64,000 nt of DNA from Acinetobacter sp. NIPH 298 (GTDB lineage Bacteria > Pseudomonadota > Gammaproteobacteria > Pseudomonadales > Moraxellaceae): assembly GCF_000369505.1 (NCBI RefSeq), contig NZ_KB850055.1, forward strand, positions 124,001 through 188,000, given 5' to 3'. The notes below the pieces were generated by a model that was not told the DNA's origin, made no database searches, and saw only the letters and a list, made by a program, of their open reading frames with translations. Of this stretch, positions 44,524 through 53,356 are shown in pieces (within the stretch, counting starts at the first letter, position 1; every line of letters begins with the position of its first letter). A program made the translations under genes and the position numbers.

Positions 44524-45327
44524 CTACGGTTTTGAAGCTTTGGCTTGTTGTTCTTTGGCTTTTATAATCTGTTCTACTTTTGCCAAAGATTCTTTGGCTT
44601 GAGGGATGTCCTGTCTCGCCAGTTCTGTAAAAATCTTTTTCGCCTCTGGTAAGTTTTGTTGAAGAATATCGCCATTCGCCAGCATATTACCTAGTGCCAT
44701 TAATGATGGTGCATAGCCTTTTTCGGCAAGGGATTGAATCATTTTGATTGCTTGTTGACGCATCGCAGGATTCTTGTTTTTATCACTTTGCGCTAAATCA
44801 TATAAAGCCCTAATGTGTATAGCAGGATAGTAGTTTTTTTGAATCAATGGTCTGAGTTGGCGAATCGCAATTTGGTCTATTTCTGGTTTGCCTTGGGCAA
44901 ATAATAGTGTTGCGATTTCCACGATTGCTTCGTCAGAACCTTGTTTTGATGCTCTATCTAAATACTCTTTGAATTTTGGCGTATTCGGTGTAATACCCAA
45001 TCCACCATGACGATAAAGTTGCGCTAAGGTGAAACTAGCTTTGCCGTAGCCTTTATTTGAAGCATCTTGGTAATATTGCAAAGCTCTTTTTTCATCTTTA
45101 GTCGTTCCTTGTCCATTCTGGGTCATGTAGCCAAGATTGTAGATGGCTTGAGCATTGCCTGACTCTGCGAGACGTTGCATTTCTGCGAATGCAGCAGGGT
45201 AGTTTTTTGCTTCATACAGTTGGGTTGCTTTTGCAAAAACATCTGTTTTGGCTGAAGCTTTGCTGTCTGCTGCTAGTGTGGCGTGGCTTGCAACAATCAT
45301 TAAACTGGCTATAAGCAACTTTTTCAT
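44524..45327 (-). CDS. Exported Sel1-repeat protein
   Basis: The product, about 267 residues from ATG 45327, has a signal peptide (MKKLLIASLMIVASHATLA) and at least four Sel1-like tetratricopeptide repeats, such as GNAQAIYNLGYMTQNGQGT followed by GYGKASFTLAQLYRHGG and the late YAPSLMALGNMLANGD. Sel1 repeats form helical scaffolds that bind other proteins, usually in the periplasm. The function is unknown. The start at 45327 was chosen because the longer frame to 45345 lacks a hydrophobic start. It converges on the TonB receptor. Confidence 0.82.
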   Translation of the reverse strand: MKKLLIASLMIVASHATLAADSKASAKTDVFAKATQLYEAKNYPAAFAEMQRLAESGNAQAIYNLGYMTQNGQGTTKDEKRALQYYQDASNKGYGKASFTLAQLYRHGGLGITPNTPKFKEYLDRASKQGSDEAIVEIATLLFAQGKPEIDQIAIRQLRPLIQKNYYPAIHIRALYDLAQSDKNKNPAMRQQAIKMIQSLAEKGYAPSLMALGNMLANGDILQQNLPEAKKIFTELARQDIPQAKESLAKVEQIIKAKEQQAKASKP

Positions 45328-45575
45328 TTTTCTTTCCCTTCGCATCGATCTGCTTTAATCCGTTGTATAGCAGAATATTTTGTTGATGTGCACATCATAA
45401 AAGTTTGGTAAAAAATGTAAATGATGATTTTGTATATATCATGCCCGAATAATACCTTTAATTTTTGACTGTTTTTAAATAAAAGTTTATGGAAACAATG
45501 GGATATATTTTTATTTTGCAGAATTCTTGTGGAGGATTTATGGAGAGAAAATGAATGAGGAAATAAACGCTAACG
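45328..45575. other. AT-rich intergenic stretch
   Basis: About 250 bases with no convincing gene. I see no paired repeat. It should hold the promoter of the Sel1-repeat gene on the minus strand. Confidence 0.35.
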
Positions 45576-45896
45576 TTATGCTATATAAGGCTGCATCGTG
45601 AGTTGTAGCAATTCAATTAGATCAGAATCCATATATTGATAATTATCAGGGATATCTAAAACAAACACTTTCTTATTCATGAGCTGTTTAGAGAATTTCA
45701 CTTTAATTTGTTGCTTATGTCGTATTTCCATCACAAAGATTTGATCAGCCCAAAGTATATCTTTGAGCGAAATTGTATGTTTAGCGTGGCGGCTGGTACC
45801 AGCTGATCGGGTATGGAGACCATACCCTTGTGCAAAGATGCGTTCAGCAGTTGGACTACGCGATTGATTACGACTACAGATGAATAAAACGTCCGA
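45576..45896 (-). pseudogene. Low-molecular-weight protein tyrosine phosphatase frame lacking a start
   Basis: Reading the minus strand from 45890 gives an uninterrupted run beginning VLFICSRNQSRSPTAERIF, then GLHTRSAGTSRHAKHTIS and ILWADQIFVMEIRHK, ending near MQPYIA. It is a COG4551-type low-molecular-weight tyrosine phosphatase-like protein, with the C-x3-N-x-S-R-S loop in the right place. Immediately before the conserved start, however, is TGA, then TCG GAC with no ATG, GTG or TTG. The start has been lost. The adjacent dsbC-like gene ends 18 bases away. The body of about 104 codons is otherwise intact, so loss seems recent, or a nonstandard start is used. Confidence 0.72.
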
Positions 45897-45914
45897 TCAA
45901 ATAGTAAATCAATT

Positions 45915-46631
45915 CTAATACTCATTCATAAATTCTTCTAAATCTTCTAGTTCAGGGATACCTACAGCTCTATGACCTTTGGAATTAAATAAAGTTGGTG
46001 TATGTTTAATTTGATAGTTTTTAGTAATTTCCATATTTTTATCGATAGGTTGATTACAGGAATTTTCTCTTTTGTTCGGTTTTATATTATTGAGTAAATA
46101 AAGTTTCCAGGTCTTAACTGGATCCTTTGAACACCAAATATTTTTAGAGGTTTCTACCGCCGTTGGATGTAAATGAGTTAATCCCATAGGGAATGTATAG
46201 ATTGTTACATTGTCAACTTTTTCAAGTTCACTCTGTAGGACTCTGCATGCGGGACAGTCTGGGTCAGCAAAAACATATAGAATTCTTTTACCATTCCCCT
46301 TAACTTCTTTTAATGCGTTTGCAAGAGGTAGTTGTTTAGGGTTGATAGCATAATGTTTTTGATAGTTAATTGGGGCGATATTCTGCATATTTTCAAGATC
46401 ATAAATATTACCATGAATCAGATATCGACCTGAAGCATCAATGAATGTTGACCCTCTGGGGTTTGAAAGACTATATAAGTTAGAAATAGGTGTTTTATCG
46501 ATATAGTCTGGCTTTAATTCACTAGGAAGTTGTTTTACACGTTGATTAATTTGCTCTGTATTAGCAAAAATTACTTGCGAATTTAATGAGGTCAATAAAG
46601 TAATAATTAAGAGGTATTTGAGTGTATACAC
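45915..46631 (-). CDS. DsbC/DsbG-like periplasmic thiol:disulfide protein
   Basis: This 238-residue protein starts at a GTG (AGGAAAC is seven bases before it) and has a signal peptide ending near IFA. The thioredoxin-like active site is FADPDCPACRVLQSELEKV, a C-P-A-C motif, and the cis-Pro loop KHTPTLFNSKGHRAVG follows near the C terminus. The N-terminal part is of the DsbC/DsbG dimerisation type with GRYLIHGNIYDL. It probably isomerises or reduces disulfides in the periplasm. AT-rich composition and the broken phosphatase frame next to it suggest recent arrival, though I cannot prove it. Confidence 0.82.
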   Translation of the reverse strand: MYTLKYLLIITLLTSLNSQVIFANTEQINQRVKQLPSELKPDYIDKTPISNLYSLSNPRGSTFIDASGRYLIHGNIYDLENMQNIAPINYQKHYAINPKQLPLANALKEVKGNGKRILYVFADPDCPACRVLQSELEKVDNVTIYTFPMGLTHLHPTAVETSKNIWCSKDPVKTWKLYLLNNIKPNKRENSCNQPIDKNMEITKNYQIKHTPTLFNSKGHRAVGIPELEDLEEFMNEY

Positions 46632-46725
46632 AGAAGTTTCCTATAAAATAAAGTCAAAATATAATTAGTTCATTTTTTAATAAGTATAGTGCTAATTTAA
46701 TTTTTTAGGTTGTTTTATAAATAAT

Positions 46726-46753
46726 TAAAAAGCCCTACTAATAGGGCTTTTTA
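46726..46753 (-). terminator. Terminator after YgfZ gene
   Basis: AAAAAGCCCTA and TAGGGCTTTTT pair around CTAA, a few bases past the ygfZ stop (46761) on the minus strand. It also separates ygfZ from the dsbC-like gene. Confidence 0.8.
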
Positions 46754-46760
46754 AGCGCTC

Positions 46761-47483
46761 TTATTGTGGTCTCGCCACATCACCACTTAGTGCTTCTGGC
46801 AAGTCCAACACTGTCAAATCAAACTCTTCTAGAGCAGCTGGTTTTGCCACCACAAGTGCTAAATAACCATCTTCAATGGCAACACTATTAACCACTTCTA
46901 TATCTTTAGTGATTTGAGCCGCAGAAGAGGGAGCTTCACCTTTTCCTTGAATTAAATGTAACCAGTGTTTAGGTTTTGCTTTAAACCAAAGGCGCGCCAC
47001 AATTTCCTGTCCCAAGTAACATCCCTTATCAAAATGTACGCCGTCACGTTGATGTAGGCGTAATTCTTGTGGTTGAAACACATGTTCTGTTGTCTGAGTA
47101 ATCCAAGCTTGTCCAGACTGAATAGCCTGTAATTGCCAAGTCTTTACATCGGTTTCTGTCTGAGAGAACTCAGTTTGATGTCCAACAATATTTGGAAAAA
47201 CTTGACCAATTTCTTCTAATTTCATTTTTGAAAAAGCACCAAACTTTTTGATATGTTTGGAAAACTCTTCTGCTTGATCTTGTGTGATGACAAGTTCAAA
47301 ACTTTCTGGATTTAATTTTTTAATCCATAAACCAAAATGAATACGCCCTTTTAAATCACAAATAGCAGTGTATCGACTTTCATTCTCTGGTAAACGTTCA
47401 GTGTGAACAGTTACCTGACCCTGTAAAAATTTTTGTGCATCTATACCATTTAAGCTAAAAGCAGTAAAAGCAAGCTGACTCAT
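46761..47483 (-). CDS. ygfZ: Folate-binding YgfZ (GcvT-like) protein
   Basis: YgfZ is a folate-dependent protein that helps maintain iron-sulfur clusters, for instance in MiaB. The 240-residue product has GcvT fold features: LNGIDAQKFLQGQVTVH and the diagnostic block GVHFDKGCYLGQEIVARLWFK, the K-G-C-Y-x-G-Q-E signature of YgfZ. The length is shorter than in E. coli (about 326), as in many Acinetobacter homologues. It starts at ATG 47483 and is divergent from the AHSA1 gene. A terminator lies downstream. Confidence 0.9.
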   Translation of the reverse strand: MSQLAFTAFSLNGIDAQKFLQGQVTVHTERLPENESRYTAICDLKGRIHFGLWIKKLNPESFELVITQDQAEEFSKHIKKFGAFSKMKLEEIGQVFPNIVGHQTEFSQTETDVKTWQLQAIQSGQAWITQTTEHVFQPQELRLHQRDGVHFDKGCYLGQEIVARLWFKAKPKHWLHLIQGKGEAPSSAAQITKDIEVVNSVAIEDGYLALVVAKPAALEEFDLTVLDLPEALSGDVARPQ

Positions 47484-47670
47484 AGATCGATCCTAAAGCT
47501 GCGTTTTGGTCACTAAAATATGGACTGTTATTTTGCGCCATTTTTCACAAAAAAGCAGCTTTTGATTGTTGATATTCATGTTGAAATAAGAGATTAGAAA
47601 TATCGCAATGACGATATAGATTGCGATACTCAACCTGCAAGTAAAATAATAGCCACAATGGAGAATAACG

Positions 47671-48117
47671 ATGCCAGGCACAGTACGATTACATCGCGTA
47701 TTTAATGCGCCCCCTGAACGTGTTTTTAAAGCCTTCTTAGATCCAGATGCGTTAGTCAAATGGATGGCACCTCATGGATTTACCGCTAAAGTGCATCACT
47801 TAGATCCACAAGTTGGCGGTACTTATAAAATGTCGTTTACGAATTTTTCTACAGGGAGCATGCACTCATTTAGTGGAAAGTATATCGAAATTGTTCAAAA
47901 TGAACTGCTTCGCTATACGGATCAGTTCGATGATCCTCATCTGACAGGTGAGATCCAAATGACCATTCAACTCAAACCTGTGCTTGTGGGTACAGAGGTG
48001 AATATTACCCAAGAGGGACTACCAGATGTTATCCCTGTTGAAGCTTGTTATTTGGGGTGGCAAGAGTCACTTCATTTGTTGGGTTTGTTGATTCAAGCTG
48101 AAATCCCAGATCAATAA
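47671..48117 (+). CDS. SRPBCC/AHSA1-domain protein
   Basis: This 148-residue protein belongs to the AHSA1 (activator of Hsp90 ATPase homologue) branch of the START-like SRPBCC superfamily. The opening [32 protein letters not shown] and the GGTYKMSF and GKYIEI blocks fit the family; the end [17 protein letters not shown] is its C-terminal helix. Family members bind hydrophobic ligands in a deep pocket; no substrate can be assigned. It starts at ATG 47671 after GGAGAATAACG and is divergent from ygfZ. Confidence 0.88.
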   Translation: MPGTVRLHRVFNAPPERVFKAFLDPDALVKWMAPHGFTAKVHHLDPQVGGTYKMSFTNFSTGSMHSFSGKYIEIVQNELLRYTDQFDDPHLTGEIQMTIQLKPVLVGTEVNITQEGLPDVIPVEACYLGWQESLHLLGLLIQAEIPDQ

Positions 48118-48175
48118 GCGGTTTAATTTTGAAAAATGGCCTCTATCGCTCATAATAAGACTTTTGAGATTTTTT

Positions 48176-48520
48176 ATGTCTTTTCCAAATTGCCCACAAT
48201 GCCAATCAGAATATACTTACCAAGATGGCGAACTCCTTATTTGTCCTGAATGTTCACATGAATGGAAAGAAGGTGATAGTCTAGCTTCAGAAGCACAAGA
48301 AATTATTAAAGATGCCAACGGTAATGTTTTGGTTGACGGTGATAGCGTTACGGTCATTAAAGATTTAAAAATTAAAGGTTCATCATCAGTTGTTAAAGTT
48401 GGTACAAAGGTTAAATCAATTCGCCTGGTCGCTGATGCGAGTGATGGCCATAATATTGATTGTAAAATTGATGGTGTTGGTGCAATGAAGCTTAAATCTG
48501 AGTTTGTTAAAAAGGTTTAA
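48176..48520 (+). CDS. yjdM: YjdM/PhnA-type zinc ribbon protein
   Basis: This 114-residue protein matches YjdM (formerly PhnA): an N-terminal zinc ribbon with [25 protein letters not shown] (two C-x2-C pairs), then VKDANG-like [28 protein letters not shown] and a C-terminal LKSEFVKK. Despite the older name it does not hydrolyse phosphonoacetate, as far as known, and its role is unclear. The start is at ATG 48176, after which MSFPNCPQC follows; an upstream TTG at 48164 is not convincing. A good terminator follows. Confidence 0.9.
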   Translation: MSFPNCPQCQSEYTYQDGELLICPECSHEWKEGDSLASEAQEIIKDANGNVLVDGDSVTVIKDLKIKGSSSVVKVGTKVKSIRLVADASDGHNIDCKIDGVGAMKLKSEFVKKV

Positions 48521-48537
48521 TTCCAACCATCTTATCT

Positions 48538-48562
48538 AGGAGCATGCAAATGCTCCTTTTTT
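48538..48562 (+). terminator. Rho-independent terminator of yjdM
   Basis: AGGAGCAT and ATGCTCCT pair around GCAA and five or more T follow. Confidence 0.85.
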
Positions 48563-48683
48563 ATGTCAAAAGTGAATTTTAAGCTACCAAAATTGAACAA
48601 AAAACAATCTACTTAAACCGTTGTGACTGATTTATATTATGGAAGAAACAAAACAATATGAATTCCAATAATAGAGGTTATTT

Positions 48684-49019
48684 ATGGCTGGATGGTTTGA
48701 GGTGAGTCGGGCAAGCGATGGGCAATATCGTTTTGTCTTGAAAGCGGGAAATGGTGAAGTCATTTTAAATAGTGAATTATACAAGACCAAGGCATCGGCA
48801 TTGAATGGGATTGCATCAGTGCAAAAGAATAGCCCAGATGATGCTCATTATGAGCGATTAACGTCAAAAAATGATAAAGCTTATTTTAATTTAAAGGCTG
48901 CAAATCATCAGGTGATTGGAACCAGTCAGCTTTATGCCAGTGAGCAATCTCGAGATAAAGGAATCGATTCAGTCAAAAATAATGGTCCGTCGGAAAAACT
49001 TAAAGACTTAACGGTTTAA
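48684..49019 (+). CDS. YegP-family (DUF1508) protein, two tandem repeats
   Basis: This 111-residue protein consists of two DUF1508 (YegP) units. Unit one is GWFEVSRASDGQYRFVLKAG with SELYKTKASALNGIASVQKN; unit two is SKNDKAYFNLKAANHQVIG with SQLYASEQSRDKGIDSVKNN. YegP-like proteins are small beta-alpha folds of unknown function. A duplicated unit is normal for the family. It has its own upstream region, and shares a bidirectional terminator with proS. Confidence 0.9.
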   Translation: MAGWFEVSRASDGQYRFVLKAGNGEVILNSELYKTKASALNGIASVQKNSPDDAHYERLTSKNDKAYFNLKAANHQVIGTSQLYASEQSRDKGIDSVKNNGPSEKLKDLTV

Positions 49020-49036
49020 ATTTCCCAATCCCCAAT

Positions 49037-49067
49037 AAAGAAGCCGTTTCATTGAAACGGCTTCTTT
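49037..49067. terminator. Bidirectional terminator, yegP/proS
   Basis: AAAGAAGCCGTTTC and GAAACGGCTTCTTT form a perfect 14-bp stem with an ATT loop between convergent genes. Confidence 0.82.
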
Positions 49068-49085
49068 GATTTCTATGGACTAATA

Positions 49086-50801
49086 TTAGCGGGTCAGTTT
49101 TGCCAATAAATCATCTTTACTAAGGTTGCTTGCTTCTGCATCACGACGGCCTTTGTACTCGAAGATACCCGCATCTAAGCCTTTTTCACCAATCACAATA
49201 CGATGAGGGATACCCATCAATTCAAGATCAGAGAATTTAACCCCTGGGCGTTCATTACGATCATCAAGGAGTACATCATAACCTTGTGCTTGTAACTCTG
49301 CATAAAGTGCTTCAGCAGCTTCTACGGTGCGCGGTGATTTATGTGCATTCATTGGAACGATTGCGATGTCAAAAGGTGCAATCGCTTGAGGCCAAATGAT
49401 GCCTTTGTCATCGTAATTCTGCTCAATGGCAGCAGCAATCACACGTGTAACCCCTATGCCATAACAACCCATGGTGACGGTAAATGGTTTGCCATCTTCA
49501 CCAAGCACTTTGCAGCCTAAAGCTTCTGAATATTTTGTACCGAGTTGGAAGATATGACCGACTTCAATACCGCGTTTGATTTGCAGTGTGCCTTTACCAT
49601 CTGGAGATGGATCACCCTCTACGACATTACGAAGGTCAAATACTTCAGTGAATTCCGCGTCACGATCCCAGTTCACGCCAGTGGCATGTTTATCCACTTC
49701 ATTTGCACCAGCAACAAAGTCAGCCAGTATTGATGCAGCACGATCTACAATCACCGTTAAACCTTTTTCAACTAAGCCTTGAGGACCACAGAAACCTGCG
49801 ATTAAACCGTGTTGCTGTAGTTGTTCGTCAGTTGCAAATGTCAAAGGTGCAGCAATAAGTGGATGTTTTTCAGCCTTGATATCATTTAGTTCGTGATCGC
49901 CACGTAAGAATAAGGCAACAACAGGTATATTGCCTTTCTCATCTGCAATCCCTTGTACCAGCAATGCTTTTACCGATTGTTTCGCATCAGCATTTAAGAA
50001 TGCACAAACATCTGCAATGGTTTTTTGATCTGGTGTATCGACCAATGCAAAAGCTTGCGTAGCAGGTGCGCGTTCACCAACTAAAACAGCTTCAGCCATT
50101 TCTACGTTAGCTGCATAGTCTGACTCAGTTGAGAATGCAATATCGTCTTCACCACTGGCTGCAAGTACATGGAACTCATGAGAGGCTGAGCCACCAATCG
50201 AACCAGTATCCGCTTGTACTGGACGGAAGTCCAAACCAAGACGAGTGAAGATGCGACTATAAGTGTCATACATCACGTCATACGTTTCTTGCAAAGATGC
50301 TTGATTCGCATGGAAAGAGTAAGCATCTTTCATGATGAATTCACGTGAACGCATCACACCGAAACGTGGACGAATTTCATCACGGAATTTGGTTTGAATT
50401 TGATAAAAATTCAATGGTAGTTGCTTATAGCTTTTTAATTCATTTCGCGCTAAATCGGTGATGACTTCTTCATGCGTAGGGCCTAAAACAAAATCATTGT
50501 TATGACGATCTTTGAAACGCAATAATTCTGGGCCGTATTGTTCAAAGCGACCTGATTCTTCCCAAAGCGCGGCAGGTTGCGTCACAGGCATATAAACTTC
50601 TAATGCGCCTGAACGGTTCATTTCTTCACGAACAATCGCATCGACTTTCTTTAGTACACGCGTTCCCATGGGCAACCAAGAGTATAAACCAGAAGCTAAT
50701 TTACGAATCATCCCCGCACGTAACATGAGCTGGTGTGAAATGACTTCAGCATCATTTGGGGTTTCTCTTAACGTTGCAAATAAAAAGCGGCTTGCGCGCA
50801 T
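49086..50801 (-). CDS. proS: Prolyl-tRNA synthetase
   Basis: ProRS charges tRNA-Pro with proline. From ATG 50801 it has 571 residues, the bacterial length with an inserted editing domain. Class II motifs are visible: motif 2 in [25 protein letters not shown], motif 3 in [17 protein letters not shown], and the editing domain between, with FCGPQGL and VNWDRDAEF. An anticodon-binding domain ends the chain. The frame extends upstream to 50867, but [20 protein letters not shown] is the family's natural N terminus. It shares a terminator with yegP. Confidence 0.96.
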   Translation of the reverse strand: MRASRFLFATLRETPNDAEVISHQLMLRAGMIRKLASGLYSWLPMGTRVLKKVDAIVREEMNRSGALEVYMPVTQPAALWEESGRFEQYGPELLRFKDRHNNDFVLGPTHEEVITDLARNELKSYKQLPLNFYQIQTKFRDEIRPRFGVMRSREFIMKDAYSFHANQASLQETYDVMYDTYSRIFTRLGLDFRPVQADTGSIGGSASHEFHVLAASGEDDIAFSTESDYAANVEMAEAVLVGERAPATQAFALVDTPDQKTIADVCAFLNADAKQSVKALLVQGIADEKGNIPVVALFLRGDHELNDIKAEKHPLIAAPLTFATDEQLQQHGLIAGFCGPQGLVEKGLTVIVDRAASILADFVAGANEVDKHATGVNWDRDAEFTEVFDLRNVVEGDPSPDGKGTLQIKRGIEVGHIFQLGTKYSEALGCKVLGEDGKPFTVTMGCYGIGVTRVIAAAIEQNYDDKGIIWPQAIAPFDIAIVPMNAHKSPRTVEAAEALYAELQAQGYDVLLDDRNERPGVKFSDLELMGIPHRIVIGEKGLDAGIFEYKGRRDAEASNLSKDDLLAKLTR

Positions 50802-51014
50802 GGAAACTGTCCTAAAGTTAAGTGTTATAAAAAAAGCCAATAAGAATGGATGAAATAATACACCCACTTTTCAGCCGTTTGGCATTATGACATGAATCAT
50901 TCAATTTGGCGCAGTATAACCTATTGTAGAAGGCTTAAATATTGAAGAAATATAAAAGTTAGCCTGCAGTTTTATCGAGATATAGTACTGCTTAAATAAT
51001 TTTTTACATTGATT

Positions 51015-51662
51015 TTATTCAAGTTTTTTTAGGCGTTGAATGATATCCGTATATTCAGTTTCAGTTTTTTGATAAGCGTTGCGTAGACTTTCAACCGTTC
51101 TTTTGACGTTATCAATATTTTGGGTATTGTTTGTAAGATTGCTTTTGAGTTGTGCTGGAATCGCTTGTCCTTTGCGATGATATTCCATTTCTTGGCGTTT
51201 AAATCTGATTTTATCCGTTTGTAATTGTTGTAATTGTTCCTGTTGATAGCTGAGTTGTTTTTTTAGATTTGCTAAAATTTGATCTCTTTTTACGGTTGCA
51301 ATCTGAACACTGCCATAAGCGCGTTTCAAGCGCAAATCTTGTTCACGTTGACGTGCAAGCGATTCTCGTTGTGAAGATTGTTGAGCATCTGCTAGAGCGT
51401 TGAAAGGTCGATTCCGTTTAATGACTTGCATATTTCGATCAAGCGCTTCATAACCGTAACGGATATGGTCAGGAGACACAGAGGTACTGACGTTGGCAAT
51501 CCCATTTTTATCATAATAGCGATACCAGACAGCCTTTGCTTGATCGGCTGCTGCGAAAGATGAAGCGTAAGGGGATAACAATAAAAAAAATGAGCAAATG
51601 TAAATGCGTGCAATCGTTTTAAAGTGTCTAACGCGGAAACCGCACTTTAACGAATCAGTCAT
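51015..51662 (-). CDS. Exported DUF4124-like coiled-coil protein
   Basis: The 215-residue product has a hydrophobic signal segment (IYICSFFLLLSPYASSFA), then a short domain AVWYRYYDKNGIANVSTSVSP that resembles DUF4124, the exported domain found before coiled coils in many proteobacteria. The rest is a long charged coiled coil (QLQTDKIRFKRQEMEYHRK). It probably lies in the periplasm. Function unknown. The start ATG is preceded by GGGAGATGTA. It diverges from the pilG cluster and has no other gene with it. Confidence 0.75.
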   Translation of the reverse strand: MTDSLKCGFRVRHFKTIARIYICSFFLLLSPYASSFAAADQAKAVWYRYYDKNGIANVSTSVSPDHIRYGYEALDRNMQVIKRNRPFNALADAQQSSQRESLARQREQDLRLKRAYGSVQIATVKRDQILANLKKQLSYQQEQLQQLQTDKIRFKRQEMEYHRKGQAIPAQLKSNLTNNTQNIDNVKRTVESLRNAYQKTETEYTDIIQRLKKLE

Positions 51663-51940
51663 TACATCTCCCGTAAAAAGTCAACTAAATCACTTATTTT
51701 TAAATAATAATCAATTGTATATTAGTGGTTATTTATACAATTAAAAATAGTGAGCATGCAAAAAAAATATGAATTTAATTAAAAGTGTGAGCTAATAGCG
51801 GTTGTTTGGAAAAACTGATAGATCGGTTCAAAAAACTTCATTGATAATGCAAGTAAAGATATGTTAAAAATATCAAACTGTATAAAATAAATTAAACCAA
51901 CCATATAGTGTGTATTGAGTGAATGGGGCGGAACAATTAA
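51663..51940. other. Promoter region of pilGHIJ
   Basis: The 278-base gap between the divergent coiled-coil protein and pilG is AT-rich. A GGGGCGGAAC ribosome site precedes pilG. Promoters of both transcription directions must be here, but I could not choose boxes with confidence. Confidence 0.4.
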
Positions 51941-52324
51941 ATGGAAGATAAATTTCAAAACTTAAAGGTGATGGTGATTGACGATTCAAAAACAATTCGT
52001 CGTACAGCAGAGACCTTATTGCAACGGGAAGGTTGTGAGGTAATTACTGCGGTTGACGGTTTTGAGGCATTATCAAAAATTGCTGAAGCCAATCCTGATA
52101 TCGTTTTTGTTGACATTATGATGCCACGTTTAGACGGTTATCAAACCTGTGCATTGATCAAGAATTCATTAAATTATCAAAATATTCCTGTGATTATGCT
52201 TTCAAGTAAAGATGGTTTGTTTGATCAGGCGAAAGGGCGTGTTGTGGGGTCTGACGAATATTTGACTAAGCCGTTTAGTAAGGATGAGCTGTTAAGTGCG
52301 ATCCGTAACCATGTTAGCGCATAA
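51941..52324 (+). CDS. pilG: Twitching motility response regulator PilG
   Basis: PilG is a single-domain CheY-like receiver that accepts phosphate from the ChpA histidine kinase and signals to type IV pilus extension. The 127 residues show the acidic pocket at VIDDSKTIR (Asp14/Asp15), the phosphoacceptor Asp58 in IVFVDIMMPRLDG, and the conserved Lys in YLTKPFSKDEL. It is first in the pilG-pilH-pilI-pilJ order, which matches Pseudomonas and Acinetobacter. The pilH start lies 22 bases after the stop. The fold and order make the call firm. Confidence 0.96.
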   Translation: MEDKFQNLKVMVIDDSKTIRRTAETLLQREGCEVITAVDGFEALSKIAEANPDIVFVDIMMPRLDGYQTCALIKNSLNYQNIPVIMLSSKDGLFDQAKGRVVGSDEYLTKPFSKDELLSAIRNHVSA

Positions 52325-52345
52325 AATTTAAAAATTGAGGACAAA

Positions 52346-52708
52346 ATGGCTCGTATACTTATTGTAGATGATTCACCGACTGAAACATTTCGCTTTAGAG
52401 AAATTTTAACGAAGCACGGTTATGATGTATTAGAAGCAACCAATGGTGCGGATGGGGTTACGATGGCACAAGCAGAATTGCCTGACTTGGTGCTTATGGA
52501 CGTTGTTATGCCAGGGATGAATGGCTTTCAAGCAACACGCCAGATTAGCAAAGCGAAAGAAACACAGCATATTCCTGTTGTGATTGTCAGCACCAAAGAT
52601 CAAGCAACAGATCGAGTGTGGGGAAAGCGTCAAGGTGCAAGCGATTATTTGACGAAGCCAGTTGATGAACAACAACTTATAGACGTAATCAAAGAATTAT
52701 TAAGTTAA
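52346..52708 (+). CDS. pilH: Twitching motility response regulator PilH
   Basis: PilH is the second CheY-like receiver of the system, thought to act as phosphate sink or retraction regulator. Its 120 residues carry the acidic pair in ILIVDDSPTE, the phosphoacceptor Asp52 in LVLMDVVMPGMNG and the Lys in YLTKPVDEQQL. It follows pilG at 22 bases and precedes pilI at 64 bases. No output domain is present, as expected. Confidence 0.96.
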   Translation: MARILIVDDSPTETFRFREILTKHGYDVLEATNGADGVTMAQAELPDLVLMDVVMPGMNGFQATRQISKAKETQHIPVVIVSTKDQATDRVWGKRQGASDYLTKPVDEQQLIDVIKELLS

Positions 52709-52772
52709 TTGATTGTTGTTCAATATGGTCTTCGCATTACTCCGCTTTTCATGACTCAATATGGGATAGAGT

Positions 52773-53309
52773 ATGGCAGCAAATGGATTTATCGAGTTGC
52801 TTCGCTTATCCAAGCGAGGCAATAAACAATATACTTCAAGTCAAAATGAAGTCAGCCGTTGGTCTGGTATCGCATTTGAAATGTTCGGGCAATATTTTGT
52901 TGCACCATTGGGGGAAATTTCTGAGGTGATATATCCTCCGAAATATACGCCGGTACCAAATACTCAAGCATGGGTGCGTGGCCTAGCAAATATCCGCGGA
53001 CGCTTGCTTTCAGTTTCTGATTTAACTCATTTTATTTCGGGGCAACGAAGTCAATTCTCTCCAATGCAAAAAGTGATTTGTATTAGTCATCAAGACCATT
53101 ATGTGGGGTTGGTCGTAGATCAGGTCTTGGGAATTCAGCACTTCAATAAAAAGAGTTTTTTCTCTCAAACGGATGAGCTAGACAATAAATTAAAAGACTA
53201 TTGTCAGGGGTATTTCCACCAACATAATCAGCAATGGCATGTGTTCTTACTGAGTCGATTATTAAAAAATCCGCAGTACATGAATGCATCAATAAAGTTT
53301 ATAAACTAA
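52773..53309 (+). CDS. pilI: CheW-like adaptor PilI
   Basis: PilI is the CheW-like coupling protein that links PilJ to the ChpA kinase. The 178-residue product has a CheW domain: FEMFGQYFVAPLGEISEVI, then VRGLANIRGRLLSVSDLTHF (the typical RGR) and YVGLVVDQVLGIQHF. The start ATG is the first in frame. pilJ starts 47 bases past its stop. The position in the cluster confirms the call. Confidence 0.94.
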   Translation: MAANGFIELLRLSKRGNKQYTSSQNEVSRWSGIAFEMFGQYFVAPLGEISEVIYPPKYTPVPNTQAWVRGLANIRGRLLSVSDLTHFISGQRSQFSPMQKVICISHQDHYVGLVVDQVLGIQHFNKKSFFSQTDELDNKLKDYCQGYFHQHNQQWHVFLLSRLLKNPQYMNASIKFIN

Positions 53310-53356
53310 TTTAATACGCTGTGGAAAATTAACAGGTATTTCGGGGAGAAGCTGGT

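Noticed and set aside
45731..45925. 64-codon frame starting at ATG 45925
   Set aside because: It is the wrong frame over the phosphatase-like body and has no recognisable pattern. It may only mark the lost start.
47493..47759. Minus-strand frame over the AHSA1 gene start
   Set aside because: It is the antisense shadow of the gene at 47671 and the ygfZ promoter region.
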